From: Perkinsus chesapeaki
Taxonomy: Eukaryota; Perkinsozoa; Perkinsida; Perkinsidae
Length of the DNA stretch: 64,000 bases
Assembly (NCBI GenBank): GCA_013115145.1
Contig: JAAPAO010000078.1
Coordinates: 24,306-88,305 of the forward strand
Direction: 5' to 3'
A program made the translations under genes and the position numbers. Each line of letters begins with the position of its first letter. Position 1 is the stretch's first letter. Positions 31,082-43,937 of the stretch are shown in pieces. Under the pieces are notes generated by a model, which worked only from the letters and a program-made list of their open reading frames with translations, was not told the origin of the DNA and did no database searches.

Positions 31082-34000
31082 ATGTCATTCAACGGCAGCC
31101 CGATTCGGCAACAACCGGAGGAGGCAGCCCTCCCCGTCATACCACAGCAAGGGGAAATACACCACCCCATAGTGCTCCAGCAGCAGCAGGGGACAGATGC
31201 CGCACCACAAAGCCCAAATGAATTGGTCATCGGTTCAGTGGCAAGCAATAGTCCTTCTGGAAGCCCACTGCCACCTGCCCCGCCTCAACACCCACAGATT
31301 CCAACCCCAGCCACTAGTAGCAGGCCGGCCAGTGCTGGTACCAGTACGATGAGCACACAAGGGGGCAGCAGCGGTATAAGGCTGCAAGTGGAGGAAATGA
31401 AGCAGTACCTCGATCAGGCTAAATGCATGTAAGGTTGGATGAATAAAATATTATATAGTTGGAAGTAAATTCTTCGGAAAGTGGTACCGGCAACCGCGCT
31501 TGGGCGGAGTTGTAGAAATAGGAGATAACTTCGGAAGAGGCGCTCTATTATAATTATGAGGCTTCTGGGCTTCAACCCACGCGAGTTGCGTTCTTTGTGT
31601 GTTTTTCGAAACAAGTTCTTTTTCAGGTTCGCAGATTCTCCCGATAAATACGAGCAGTTGCTAGAGGTCATTGCCGGTAGCAATGACAACTGCTCCCTTA
31701 TAATTACTACCTTGTAGGTATGTCTAAAAGAACCCGTCCGCATCAGCCGGCCCCACCAAGCACTGCAGCCTCGACTCCCTCTGGTACAGTGACCGGCATC
31801 GGGGCACTAGTGGGGCAACTTCAACAACTCAATCACAGTCCTGACCAACAACAGCAACAACCCGCGGCAGCAGGCGTCCAGATGATACAGGCTCTGCAGG
31901 GTCTGATGCAGCATCAATCACAACAACAGCAGCAACAAGCAGTGGTGCCACAGCCAACACCTATGGATATTGCCAGACAGGAGGATGATATATCGGAACT
32001 GTGGGGCTTGCTCTATTTCACTACCGCCAATTTCACTTGTGTGTTTTAGGGACAACTTGGATGTTGGTGGTCTTATCGACAGGCTACTGGAGATCTTTGA
32101 GGGCCAAGGCGCGGCTAAATCCATGGTGAGGACGGGAGGGTATAGAAAGATCGACTTAGTCGATTCATCGCACGAGCTGCATGGGGCGTAGTTGATCTCC
32201 CTCCTCGAGAAACATTAAGAAGTGGAGATATAATAGAAACCCTTGTTCGCGCTCAACATTTAATATTGCAGTGTGTGAGCGCCATGCCGCCGGTTTGGTT
32301 AATCTACTAGGGATTACTTTAATATTAGTTATCAATCTCCATTGTTCTATCGCTCACTGATAATATTGTTAGTATCTAGCACGGCACCTGTCCAGGTCAT
32401 GGTATAGTCCCGGATGTTTTGAGATTCATTATCATCCTTGCAATCAGGTCCTATGCTTCCTACAACTCTGTCGGCTATCAAACCATCCAGCAGCCAGTTG
32501 GCTATTCGAAGAAGCTGAGAGACTTCGAGAAGCAGAAGTTAAAAGGCAAAAAGAGACCGAGGAGAAAGAAGCGGTAAATTGATTTAAAATGCCGCGTGCC
32601 GGGTTCGAACCCACGCCATTTTAGTTTGCAGCAGTCAGTGCAGCTGCTCGCGCTACTGCTGACGTAATAGGGCCTCCTGGACCGCCAATCTGTCTGGACC
32701 GCGCGGCCACTATGGCGTTTTTGACAGCAGGTGAGCGTCACTCTGCCAATCGATTGATGTCACTCATGTCGTTTCAGTTCTTCCAACTCTTCCGAGCAAC
32801 GTCTATGCGGTAGGCATTGACTCGGGTTCGATCCTCGGCAGAGGTGTTTCTTTTATCAGGTTCTTAGCTCTGGTGTCTACCAAGGCCTTGAAGCTGGTAT
32901 AGTTAATAGCAACTTCGATGAGGGTATGAGGAGGGTCCTGCAGAACTATGCCATGGCTACCTCAGTGTAAGACACATATCGCCATTCTCAAAAGTACGGG
33001 CATTTGAAAATAAAATGCCGTACCTGGGATTCGAACCCGAGATCTCCGTCCCTGTACAAAGGGTGTGGCAAGAATGATGGGTTCTGATGGTAGGTACCTG
33101 GCTCACCGTAAATCGATGATAAGGGTTCATGGGACTAACGAGTCGGCGTTCCCAAGTAGATCCACTGGAACCAGACGAGCTCCGGCTGCAAAGGGAAAGA
33201 GGAAACGAGCAACAACAGGAAGAGGAGCAGCAGCAGCCAAACAAGCTTCTACTAGCTCTGAGGAGGTATGTGAGAGATAACGGCTGATAATTATACCAAA
33301 TTTCCGTCGAATCTACGGGCATATCCCTGTCCTAGCTGACATTAGTTATACCACAAGTGTTGCCATGATTTCCTGAAGAGCGCGCGTTGTCCTAGAGTGT
33401 GACGTGGGAAGATTTCCTGAGGGAGATTCGAGGCAGATTTCCGAGAGCAATGTCAACACCCTAAAGAGAGTGAAGGGTAGTTATTGCGAAAATATTTCAG
33501 AACGGTCAAGGTTCGAGCGAGGAGGCCAGCGTTGAGGCTACAACACCTGAATCGGATGAGAGTACTGAGCTATCAAGGCAACCGGTTCGGCAAGCTAGGA
33601 AGAAAAGGGTAACTTTTGACGGAAAAAACGTAAAAACTGTCTCGTTAAGGCGAAGGCGTCTTCATCCTCCGAAGTATCTGATGACGATGCGGCGGTGCCA
33701 AAGAGACGGTCAACTCGCCGGACTCGTGCAGCTGTGAAGGTAAGTAAGGTATTTCTGGACGCTCCTATGCAGCATTTAGACCGAGAGAGGAGCATCATCA
33801 TCTGAAGCTGAGGAGCCAGTTGCTAAGCGTGGTCGAACAAACAGGAGAAAAGGCAAATCAGCTGGCAGCGCGGGGGACAGCTCGGTGGTGAGCGCTACAC
33901 AAAGACTAGGGGAGGAACCGACAATGGAAGGCCGAGAACGAGTTGCGCTTGAGATGCTGGTGGAGATTCTACCCCCTACACTTGCACATGAGATGTAACC

Positions 34001-37000
34001 AGCCAACACACGAGACTTAGTCGTGTTTAACCGTTTGGCCATCAGGTTCAAGACTTTGTCCATCTGGCTTGATGGAGGGTTCGAAGTCTCCACGGTCACC
34101 AGCTTTTTCGAGTAGACCGGAACAGGGAAGTCTGTCATCATGATTTATAATTTTAGGAGGATTATCGGTCATTTAAGGGGCTGCGCTACAGTACCGATGC
34201 CAACTGATGGCGAACAAGATGATATAGATATTCACAAGGAGCACAGTGCCTTATTTGATACTTATACTGAACAGGAGCGTAGGGCGGAGCGAAGCGTTTC
34301 ATGTTTACACATTTGCCCTTAGGCACAGTGCTCTTTAATAGGCTGTATGATTTGGACCGTGCCGTTATGGAGGTATGCAATCGGCATCTGACTGACCTAA
34401 TCAGTGGAATACTTCTCAAACGGGAAGGTTCCAAGCAGCGGAAGGTGAGGGACGCTCCTTCCTGATGGGAAAGTATTGGATTCATCTTTCGGTGGGGAAA
34501 ATCAAGCGTAAATAAAAGATTCTATGTTCTGCGGTGGCTCATTGTGCGGCGCAATAGTGTACCGCTGTCAATTCTTGTGCCAGGTCATCAGCCAAGCGCC
34601 AAAGGCTGAAGGATGTAGAAGTTATGTTAGCCATTTGTAGGTTGAAAAGATACAATCAGTTTGTACTGGTCATTGTGTTAGATGCTTCCCATGCGAGAGC
34701 GCGGAGGCAGCAGTCTGCAAGGAGAGGCTTCTGAGGACGCCTCCTGGGATAATAAACAACACATGGTTGGGCGTGTCACTTGGTAAGCTGTAATTCATAC
34801 CGTATTTCCCTCGCATTCTCGTTCAATAAGGCACAGAGGAGGCACAAGACTTTAAGTATTTCCGTCGAAATCATAACGAGGAGGCTTTGTTCAATAATGA
34901 GGATCATAAATACGCTACCACTCTCACGGTGAAGTGTGTCTCATTGACGGTAGGCTCTCATGCGCATGCGTGCGCATTTTTCATACCGTATTTTCGTAGG
35001 TTCGTCGTCTAGAGAAGCTCCGAAAGAGGTTGGATGGGATGTCGCAGGAGCAAAAAGAAGCTTATCAGCTTAAAATGCCTGGCGACATCACAAGCCAGTA
35101 TATCGAACAAATCATTAATAGGCATGTATCTTATTCCGCTGTGGAATGCATGCTTCAACCCAGTTACGCATCAACAGCTATGGGTCAGAAGATGGCGGAA
35201 GATCTGATGAAGCATCCTGCCAAGTTTTTGCCCCAACTCGTGCGTTCCTCGCCCCACCGAAGATCGGTATCCATTACTTTAGATATCACGATTGAAAGAC
35301 ACACAGGCGTCGCTGACATCACCTTCAACGGGGCTTATTGCCGCAGCATCTAAGGCATGGCTAAAGGTGGACAAGAGAAGCTTCCTACCTGGCTTGGACC
35401 ATAGAAGCTATTATTTCCGAGGGCACTGTAAGACAATGTCGTACTCCTTGATGAGCGGATTTTTATCAGGTCTCAAGAACTCTACAAGTAGAGCCTTCCT
35501 CAGTAATTTACAAGCTAGTGCCCCAATTGGCATAGTCGAGGAGGAAAGAGAATGGGCATCCTGGGGGTAGGCGCTCTACATTAGCAACAGCAGCTACTGC
35601 AGAGGTGCCTGTGTTAGGCCTCACTGGCTCGCCAGCAGCACCAATGGCCGCTACCCTCTTACGGTCATTGGTGATGATGCTGTGACCTTTGAGGACGCCA
35701 TAAGTGAGGAGACGAATAGTGCAGCTGCGGCAAGTGGTGAGGATACTATTAAGCCGTCACCTGTTCTTTTGTGCATGCCGGATCCTAAGGTACCCTGTAG
35801 GATATATATTGTGTCACAGTCTCGGACAGGTACATGAATTGGCACTCGAAGTGGTTCGGTGTAAAGTTGAAGGAACGTTCTCCGAAGAGCCACCGGAGGG
35901 GGTATCCGCTGGAACAGCCATGGAGGAGCTCGAGAAGGTGACCCTGGACGTTGCGATCGTATGGCATTCTCTCCTAAAGGTTCTTCGACCATTCTTACCA
36001 TCTACTGTACTGCCATCAGTTCACAGCTCGTCGACAACTACAATTCAGCAAGGAAATCATACCACTCGTTTGTTTGATGATGTCACCAACGACGCGGCGG
36101 ATGCAGCCACTAAGCCTAAACCTGTGTTCCTGACCCAGACTCAGTAGGTGTAGTCGTTGGCAAGCGTCGAGATACATCACTTCCTTCTCTTAGATACTTC
36201 CTGCTGCGCTTCTATCATATAGTCTACTCACGCTTGGCCAGAGCTTCCTCGGACATCACTCGTTTACAGAAACAGTACAAGCAACACAAGGAGGGACATT
36301 TCAGCAATGACGGCGGTCGAGGATGTGATCGAGACGGCCCCGTCTCGGTGCCCGACTCTCCTGAGCAGCCCCCTCCGGGTAAGCCCTTGGTGACTCTCGT
36401 AGCCCACAGTGGGCAGAAATATCTCACGTGGTTGACTAGTTACCGTCTTGTCAGATACGACGCCATCGACAGATAGTATGAACGGTGGGAATGCAATAGA
36501 ACCTGGCAGCAGAGGAATGGACTCCTTAGTATCCCAGATGGCACAGGTCGGAGGTCGTTCACCCTCGGCCTTGTATGAAGTACTACCTCAGATATTCTCT
36601 TCATCACAGGACTCCGCATCACAGCCAGCGGCGGGCTCCAATAGCACCCCGGCCCCGAGCTTCAATAATATCGTTCGAGAACACTTGGGCTTCAATAGAG
36701 GTTATTATCTCTATACCATGCCGAAGGTATGCCCAAGCCTCCCACTGCTGCTTCATTTAGCAGTCGTTTCAGGTGCTAGCTCGCATGGCCGATGTCTTGC
36801 ATCTTGTCTGTCTGGGTCGAGCCGATATCGTCGTAAAACGGAAAAGCGTCGACTCTGGTGAGCAGCAAAGACCAGATGTAGGAGTTTGATACCTTCCGCT
36901 AGGTGGCCCACGAACACCCAGAAAAGATGCGGTCACCGAACGTATACTGGCATTGAACCAATCGGTGCAAAGTGTCGGTTTGAGCCATGAAACCGCCAAA

Positions 37001-39243
37001 GAGCTTGCCTCCCTTGGCCTAGAGTGGTAGGCTATCATTGCTATGTCTTAATTAGGGTTTTAACTTAGCTATCGGCACTACAACTACTATGACGCTGGCC
37101 CAGATCCTGAAGGCCTTGGTGGATCTATTATTGCCGCCAGTATTCATAATAATGGATGGTTTGCATGCTGCGAGTTGAAGGCGGTCTGACGTATATCTTA
37201 TTAGAATCGTATTAGAATCAGTTTTCACTGTTAATATTTTACTCCCTCGACTACTTGTACACTTGTTGTTGTTAACCATCCTATCATCAAGTCGGCTATC
37301 TTTTGCTGCTGTTGTTATCATTGTCGCTATACAGGGGCGTACATTGACCAAAGTTATTACCCCAACGTGATGATGATACTAGCACAATATTCCATACGAA
37401 ATCTACCACCGTTTGTGTTGTCAATGATGATGATGATGATGATGCTGAGTTACCCCTCCCACCGCGCTACGCCCCGACGTCTCCGTCCTCGAGCGCCCAC
37501 AGATTCCACCACCACCTCACAGGAGTCCCCTAGGATATTCCTCGACATTTCCGCGCTTTAGCTTTTGGTTCATACAGTATTAGCATACCCCCATTTATGA
37601 AATCTCGACTAATTGTCGTTAATGCGTGTGTGGCTGTCGGACTGAGCGCCGGAGCTTTTATCCGGAGTATCTCTCCTGAGGCTGGCGGATCTCGGCTTTG
37701 TGATTGGATTGCTAAACTCCTGTGTGAATATATCACTCGAGGAGGGAACAATAAACCTGCTGAGGTAAATTAGTTAGAGGCCGAAGAAGTGCCTTCTTCG
37801 TTTGCCGCGCTTATGCATTTGTTTTCAGCTCCCGCTTACTGTCTGGGGGGAGAGGCAATGGGTAAGTAGAGTGGTATCTAAGCTGCTGCCCCCTGCGTTA
37901 CTGCCACCACTCTTGACATTCACTCATATCTAGTTCATTCTGCTAAGATTCAAGCCAGCATTGGAGTTGATAAATTCGGCCGTTCAGAGTTGCGTGAAAT
38001 AGCACGCTTCTCCAGCGGTGTTCCGGAGGGGAAGTAAGTGAAGAAGCCAGTGGCGAGATAATCACCATCTTCATAATAATGACTCATCTTAGCCTCGATC
38101 ATTTGAGCATCATCACCGATGATCCTTTGATGAATAAGTGTCATGAGGGTTCCATCAAGGACTTCTGGAAGGATAAAGACACTATTAAAAAATGCAAGGA
38201 AATGAGGTCCTTGCAGGGCATAATTCTTGATCAAATTTGGGATGGAATTGATGAAGCGGTGGCCAAGCAGTATCAGGTTATGTGTACGTTGGAAACTGCT
38301 GCTAGGCCGGCCATGGTGAGCTCATGCTTCAATGCCTCCGAATAACTTTGTCGGTATTGTTGTTGCCGCCTATTGCAGGGCATCGCATACCACTTTAATC
38401 TCGCTTGGGACGCAAAGCAAAGGCGGTTTACGCTCAATCAACTCATTGGAGGTGACAGGAATAACAGTATCACTATGTAAGCTCTTGTCATCATCATCTC
38501 CTTCTCACAGCTTCGGTATAGCAGGCTGCGTCGTCGATGCTATCTGTCGTTTTAGTTTGGTATACATGGTTTCTGCATGAACCACTTTATCGACGTATTG
38601 AACCGATAAGTTATACAAATCGACCAGCCTTCTAGGCACCACGTTCGCGCGTTGACCATCCCCCGATAACTTTGAGTTCAATGTGTTAGACCCCTCATAC
38701 CCTACCTCTTACCATCATTCGGGTCTGATCGATATCTCGGAGATGGGTTTGAGCGAGTGTGCTTGGTGTTCACACGATCAGCTTTTGCCCTTTACCCCTT
38801 GCTGTTTTATCAAGGTGGCTACCACCACCACCATCACAGTATGTTCATCTCTGCATCCTTCTGTTGTCATATCGTCATACCACGTGAATGATATTCTATT
38901 ATATTTCAGGCTCAAGTATGGTATCGTCAATATCGATAGACTGCGGCGCATGCTATCTGACTCGAGGAAGGAAACTCTCGGGTATTTCCAAAGAGGAAAT
39001 GAAGCCAATCTGCAATCCTTGTGCATAAAGCAAGTCGAACGCTTTGTCGAATATGTTATGGGTGTTAGTGGTGAAACATTGCCAAGTCCAAAGTTGGCGT
39101 ACGTTCCGAAGATATTCAGATGGCTGACAAATGGCAAATTTATGATTTATGATAACAATGAGCTGGGGGAAACCTACGAAAGACACGAATATCCGCCGTT
39201 CGCTCGAATCGATTATCAGAGACGAGAACAGCCACCATACTGA
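31082..39243 (+). CDS. SIN3-type transcriptional corepressor, many exons
   Basis: Nuclear scaffold that recruits histone deacetylase. The first exon (MSFNGSPIRQQPEE...) is Pro/Gln/Ser-rich and ends in VEEMKQYLDQAKCM, joined to FADSPDKYEQLLEVIAG and, further on, DNLDVGGLIDRLLEIFEGQG: together the helices of a PAH domain, with a Gln-rich insertion (31720-32000) between them. Around 34740-35240 spliced exons give INNTWLGVSLG, then VRRLEKLRKRLDGMSQEQKE and DLMKHPAKFLPQLV, matching the Sin3 HDAC-interaction region (LNDTW..., IRVLEAIQKKLSRLS, GLRKNPSIAVPIV). The last exon ends PKIFRWLTNGKFMIYDNN...QPPY*. Exons 36448-38400 are less clear, and I cannot exclude two genes here. Many introns carry the repeat families described. 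Confidence 0.6.
32574..32624 (+). mobile_element. Intron with tRNA T-arm sequence in the SIN3-like gene
   Basis: GTAAATTGATTTAAAATGCC...GGGTTCGAACCC...CATTTTAG. A second unit, TAAAATGCCGTACC-GGGATTCGAACCCG, sits at about 33010-33040. Confidence 0.55.
34783..34830 (+). repeat. 48-nt intron of the ATACCGTATTTCC family
   Basis: GTAAGCTGTAATTC-ATACCGTATTTCC-...CAATAAG between the WLGVSLG and TEEAQDF exons of the SIN3-like gene. Related to 34950-34999 and 55383-55424. Confidence 0.6.
34950..34999 (+). repeat. 50-nt intron of the ATACCGTATTTCC family
   Basis: GTAGGCTCTC...TTCATACCGTATTTTCGTAG between KCVSLT and VRRLEKL, phase 0. Also holds a GCGCATGCGTGCGC-type palindrome. Confidence 0.65.
37424..37445 (+). 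repeat. ATG/GAT trinucleotide microsatellite
   Basis: About seven uninterrupted ATG units. Confidence 0.9.
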
Positions 39244-39785
39244 TAGGTTTAACTTATTGTTGGGTTCATGATGTTTGACATGGAACCTTGTTAAGATGTT
39301 AAGTCAATCTTGTCGCGTTTTGAGTTTACTTTATTCATCCACTTTTGTCTGACGCTGCCAGCCGTGTTTCTGGCCGTCGAAAAACTAGTTCATTGAGACG
39401 GCAACTAGCATGGGCTGTTACATGTACCTCCTCCTCCTCCTCTTTCTCATCCTTTTGTCATTATTCTCCCGGAAAGCCACGTCGATCTGTCGGATGCATT
39501 TAAAAGTGTCACCACATCTACTAAATAAAATTGAACACAAACGATGCCAGCTTGGAATGTCCACAGTGTACATGTCCAAAATTATTGGCTGAATGAAATA
39601 CTGTAGTTTCCCGACATATGGTGGTTGGTGATCCGAGTGGTAGAGTTCCTCGAGTTCAAGACTAGTAACGCCGGCAGGTCTGGGGAGTAGGTCTCCACCA
39701 AGTTAGATTATACTACTATATAAGACTTCCTTCTCGTGGAAGCAGTTTATGGTGTAACTATCAATCACGCAACACTTAACATACC

Positions 39786-40432
39786 TTAAGAAAATGCCAA
39801 TGGTAGTGAGGAATACTGATGCTTGCTTTGTAAAAACTGCCGCAACCTCGGCGCGAAATTTGGGCAACTTTTGCCGTCTATTGGCATGCCTGAGGGGAGT
39901 GTTGCTCCTCGGCAACGGTGAATCAACGACATCTTACCTCTATCGTACAAAGGATTCTTCAACACTAATTCCACGAAGAAATCTGAATAAATAGCCCCTA
40001 GGACTTCCTGCATGTCCTCTACTGTGGGATCGGTGGTAAGGATGAACATGTACCTGACATTTACACGGTAACGGAGCGAGAGGTATGCATACCACCCTGT
40101 TTGGGATTCGCAATGGTGCAGTTTGTATTCCGGTGTAGAAAACCTTGAAACAATATAGCAATAACGAATTAACAGCTACGCGCATTTACGTGTTGAATCC
40201 AGACGGTCCAGCACCGGCCTTCAAAGGGCTCATGGCTTGCCCGAAGGATTTCATCGTGGCCACCATTCCCCATAGGAGTCGTTGCTCGTGCTGAAGGAGG
40301 AGGGAACATTATCGCCTTAACTGGTGGGGAGTGCCTCCTTACATGCATGTTGCCTACCGACCTACTCCGATGGAATGCCTCATAGTAGACGACTTTACCA
40401 CCGGGAGCGTAAATGTAGAGGGTGTATATCAT
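39786..40432 (-). CDS. TRAPPC1: TRAPP complex subunit 1 (Bet5/TRAPPC1)
   Basis: Core subunit of the TRAPP tethering complex (Rab1/Ypt1 exchange factor, ER-Golgi traffic). The start at 40432 gives MIYTLYIYAPGGKVVYYEAF, the first longin strand pair of the family (YNLYLFDR.G.C.YY.EW). Spliced exons then read STPEYKLHHCESQTG, YMFILTTDPTVEDMQEVL and IYSDFFVELVLKNPLYDRG, matching S.YKLHYFETPTG.KFV.NTD and HIYS.LYVE.VVKNPL. The last exon MPIDGKSCPNFAPRLRQFLQ...LAFS* follows a 47-nt intron (GTAAGATG...CCTCAG). The exon between 40190 and 40110 is not fully resolved. Starts 148 bp downstream of the triple-RRM gene on the same strand. Confidence 0.85.
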
Positions 40433-40579
40433 TAGGAAGTATTCTTTCAACTCAGAACTGTAACCCCAAAATCGATCTCCGGTGAACTTGACGTCCTGGT
40501 TCGCGGGACTGATAGGTAAATGCCAGAATAATGATGAGGGCAACACAATTCAGCAACTAAGTAGCGTCAAGCTTTTCCG

Positions 40580-42666
40580 TCAATCTGACTCCTCGCTATC
40601 GGAGATGTCGCTAGGGTGCTCGCTAACAGCATCGCTGTCGTCCTCCTCGATAACCGCTATCGGTTTTTTGACCGTCTGCTGTTGCTCGGCGGAGGGTTCT
40701 TTCCCTTCCATCCTGTTTTCCATCATGTCAAAGGTCTTCCGTAGCCACTCCTGCCGGGTGGCAGCTGACGGCGGCTGGTTCAACTCTGCTTGGGGGCGTT
40801 CTCGCCTTCGCCGTTTCTGAGGCTTCATCGACTCGTAAAACTCCGCGCTCCGGCTGAAAGGAGTAGCTGCCTTCACACACCAGTATTGTTCCTTACTTCT
40901 CTGTGTCCCGAATACCGAAGGTCCCTGAGCGGCGGAGGGCTGAGTCGAAATTGTCAGCGTTATCGTCCTCGCCCGGCCTCCTCCGAAAAACGTGCCATGT
41001 GAGCTCCAATGGTTTGTCGTTGAATGGCACGCCTGAACAACAACCCATCTACACCTTGGTGAATATTGCTGAGATCACCACCCTGCAAATGTGACAGAGC
41101 TCCAAGGGCATTGACGTGGTCGACGAAGGTTACTCTAGCCCAGGCACCTCGGGGGGATACAAATATGCCCCTGCAGGAAGGAGGAGGAGAAAAATATTAT
41201 CGACGGTGGTTCGAGCAGCAGCAGCACCTGTCAGGGTCGAGTTTACCGAATCTGGAGAAGAGCTGCCTTAAGCCCTCTCTGGAGTCGGGCCGCACTCCAG
41301 CAACATGGATGCTGGTGGCCTGGAGGATAGCCTCCCCTGATAGAACAGTGGTGTGTTGAAGGAGGAGGGGCATGAGCTCACCCATCTCAGAGTCCTCAAC
41401 GTCACCTGGTTGGTAGACGGGGCGAATGACTAGACCTTTAGAAGGACCAAGTGGTAGGGGAAAAATACAACTAAAGAGGGAGGAAAGGCTACGGCCTCAT
41501 CGGAAAGGCTTACGCTAGATCAACCAGCTTCCGGTCCTTCGATGACTTCTTCACTGCTGCCTCGACCTCCTCTAAGCACGAGTAGCTATGAGCTGATGAG
41601 TCGAACGCTACCTGTGGGATAAACGCGTGCGAAGGCGCAAAGGGTCGACGTTTTAAAGAGAATGTTCACGTAGTGAATCCATGGGCGATCAGTCAAACTC
41701 GAGGGGGGCCAGGGAGCATTCCGAGAAGAGGGGCAGCACTTACAAAGCCATAGCCGAGGGAGTCTGAGTGGCCCTGGTCATCTGGTGGAGTTCTGATTAC
41801 TCGGGCCGCCCGAACACCTTCGTACTTGGCCTTGAATACCTCCGTGCTGAAACATAAACTCCCGGAAGGCCCCAAAGGGGATCGCCTACAGCTTATCTGA
41901 ATCGATAATGGGGAATAGGTTACCGATGTAAATCTGGTAGGAGCGATCGATACAGGCGCCCTCAGTGATAATGCCAACGGTGTCAGGTGTGGCACTCATT
42001 CTCACCTAAACCCAACAAGAGGTCGGTTTGACGCGCGGAGGACGGGGCTTAGCGCATCTAGCAGTCCCATGGATACGTGCTGTTCGGGGGTCAAAGATTG
42101 TTACTATGTGGGAAGATAATAGAAATCTTGACCCTGCTGGCACGAGCGTTTGAGGCTTCCGTATGACTCCCTGGGAGCGATCGGCATCAACAAAGGGGGC
42201 ACAGACGATGAGTGGAGGCCAGGAGGTATCGATTATACGGACTCTCCCTCGTTGTATGCCCGGCCAAGTTTCCTATACGATTGTCAATTGAGACTCGATG
42301 AGCCCTCGAATGGGGCACGGATGACCATTCCCAGGAAAGCGGGGTACTAGGAATTAGTTTTAGATTTGAAGAAGGATGAAATATTTGGTATAACATACCT
42401 GCCAACCTTGACTGTTATACGCAGACCGTCGCTTCTCCAAAGCCTCAGCTGCCATCGTTGATGAAGGAAACCGAATGAAGGCGTATCTAATGAGAGTGCA
42501 ACAATGGGCACTCTGACGGACGTGGCCGAGCTCACCCTGTCGGCCGCTGAGTCTCGGCATCTCGGTCAAGTCGAACGTGCAACAGTCCAGCGCCTACGAA
42601 GATCGATCGTATCTCATCTTCATCGGTCGCCCTTGGTAGGCCGGTAATGAGGAGGGTATCGGACAT
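40580..42666 (-). CDS. Triple-RRM RNA-binding protein (TIA1/Nam8/RBP45-like)
   Basis: Minus-strand spliced gene starting MSDTLLITGLPRATDEDEIR. RRM1 has RNP2 LLITGL and RNP1 YAFIRF (joined across a 49-nt intron GTGAGCTC...CATTAG). RRM2: QIYIGNLFPIIDSDKL, VFKAKYEGVRAARVI, LGYGFV, ending KKSSKDRKLVDLA. RRM3: TSIHVAGVRPDSREGLRQLF, FGKLD, WARVTFVDHVNALGAL. The tail (RSAEFYESMKPQKRRRR...) is basic then strongly acidic (DISDSEESD*). Three RRMs in this order with a YPSV-like helix in RRM2 fit the family that binds U-rich RNA, in splicing or mRNA turnover. One intron near 42350-42402 starts GTATGTTATACCAAATATTTC, the ATACC repeat family. The stop codon of tfb4 lies only 83 bp upstream. Confidence 0.8.
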
Positions 42667-42748
42667 AATTAGGCAGGCTGAGGGAGGAGCGGTAGTAGGA
42701 ATGTCAAGTTGACATTGTCAACCCAACGCTGGGGTGGATGTAAATAGT

Positions 42749-43873
42749 TCACGTCAATGCGTCCTCCTGTTTTTTAACCGGAGTTGCAAACGTCATATGC
42801 CTGAGATGGGGCGCCTGGTGCATTTGACCGCCAGCTTGAGGGGGGCTGTCGAATGGCTGCTCGGCCAGAGGGAGCTCGCTGGCGGCGGTTCGCTTGAACC
42901 TCGCTCCGCACTTGCGACAGACGCCGCTCTTATCGTTGCAGTAGATACAGAGACAGACACTACAGACATATCCCCGGTCGACTGGGAGACCATGGCAGGC
43001 GCAGAGGGAACCCATCTCGAGTAGACGGGCGCTAGGACGGGTCTTTAGGACTTCTCTTTCGGCGAGACTGGGCACCGAGAAGTGGAACATTAGCGACTGG
43101 AAAAGACCGCCAACGGAACTGCACCGCTTTGATGGGATGTGAACCCCTCGAGTTGACTCACACAACTGCACCAACAGTGTAGCCGAGGACGCTGCCGCCG
43201 GAGGAAGAGGAGCTGACGTGTTGGATCCGTTTGGGGTTGGATTGATGCCTCCAGGGCAGATGCTACAGAGGTCGATAGGCACCCGGAGGTCCTGGGCAGC
43301 CCAACCACAGTTGGCCAGAGGTACGGCTTCTGAGGAGTAGTTGGGGTCACCGAAGCTGCTAATAGCTTCAACGATACAACAACGAGCTCTGCCGGGGGTG
43401 GTGAGGTTCTTGTTGATGTAGCAGAGCGCCAGGGAAAGGCCGCTGGCCACCAGGGAGCATGTGGCGGTGTGAGCGCGGGATCTGTCTGCAACCGAACTCT
43501 GAATGAAGTCCACCATTGCAGACCATAGGGTGCTGCGGTCCATATCTGGCCACGGACCTTTCGTGAGAATCTTAGCCTTACTAGGAGACACACCGACGAT
43601 ACACACACTCAACGGGTCACCGGTGACACAGGCTGCAGAGATAGCACCAACGGTGAGGAGTAGGGCGGAGAACAGAGCCTCCAGGGTCACCGAACCGGCC
43701 TTCTCGGCAGGCTGCTGGGCCGGGGGCACCTCAGACTTGGTAAGGGAGGAGCTGGACCATACCCACGGGTTGAGATCGACCACTACGGTGACTATGTCGG
43801 TGCCGGTGATGTCGACCGAGGCCTCTCCTGTCTGGCCCGAAGCCGCATCTTCAGTGATACCCCTGTCGTCCAT
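42749..43873 (-). CDS. TFB4: TFIIH core subunit p34 (Tfb4/GTF2H3), single exon
   Basis: 374 aa, uninterrupted, exceptional here among conserved genes. Component of the TFIIH core for transcription initiation and nucleotide excision repair. N-terminal vWA-like domain opens IVTVVVDLNPWVW (family: VVVDTNP.WW); the internal segment DRSRAHTATCSLVASGLSLA...NK follows the family plan of cataloguing strands and helices. C-terminal zinc region (~residues 290-330): CACHGLPVDRGYVCSVCLCI, then YCNDKSGVCRKCGARFKR, matching the C4-type finger of p34 (SVCLSI.C...P.C..C...F). Start at the first ATG of the frame. Sits between a small unknown gene and the triple-RRM gene. Confidence 0.9.
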   Translation of the reverse strand: MDDRGITEDAASGQTGEASVDITGTDIVTVVVDLNPWVWSSSSLTKSEVPPAQQPAEKAGSVTLEALFSALLLTVGAISAACVTGDPLSVCIVGVSPSKAKILTKGPWPDMDRSTLWSAMVDFIQSSVADRSRAHTATCSLVASGLSLALCYINKNLTTPGRARCCIVEAISSFGDPNYSSEAVPLANCGWAAQDLRVPIDLCSICPGGINPTPNGSNTSAPLPPAAASSATLLVQLCESTRGVHIPSKRCSSVGGLFQSLMFHFSVPSLAEREVLKTRPSARLLEMGSLCACHGLPVDRGYVCSVCLCIYCNDKSGVCRKCGARFKRTAASELPLAEQPFDSPPQAGGQMHQAPHLRHMTFATPVKKQEDALT

Positions 43874-43937
43874 GGGGAAGTGTCTGCTGCTGACAGTATA
43901 CTAGATGAACTCATAACACAACACAAAAGGGGACATC

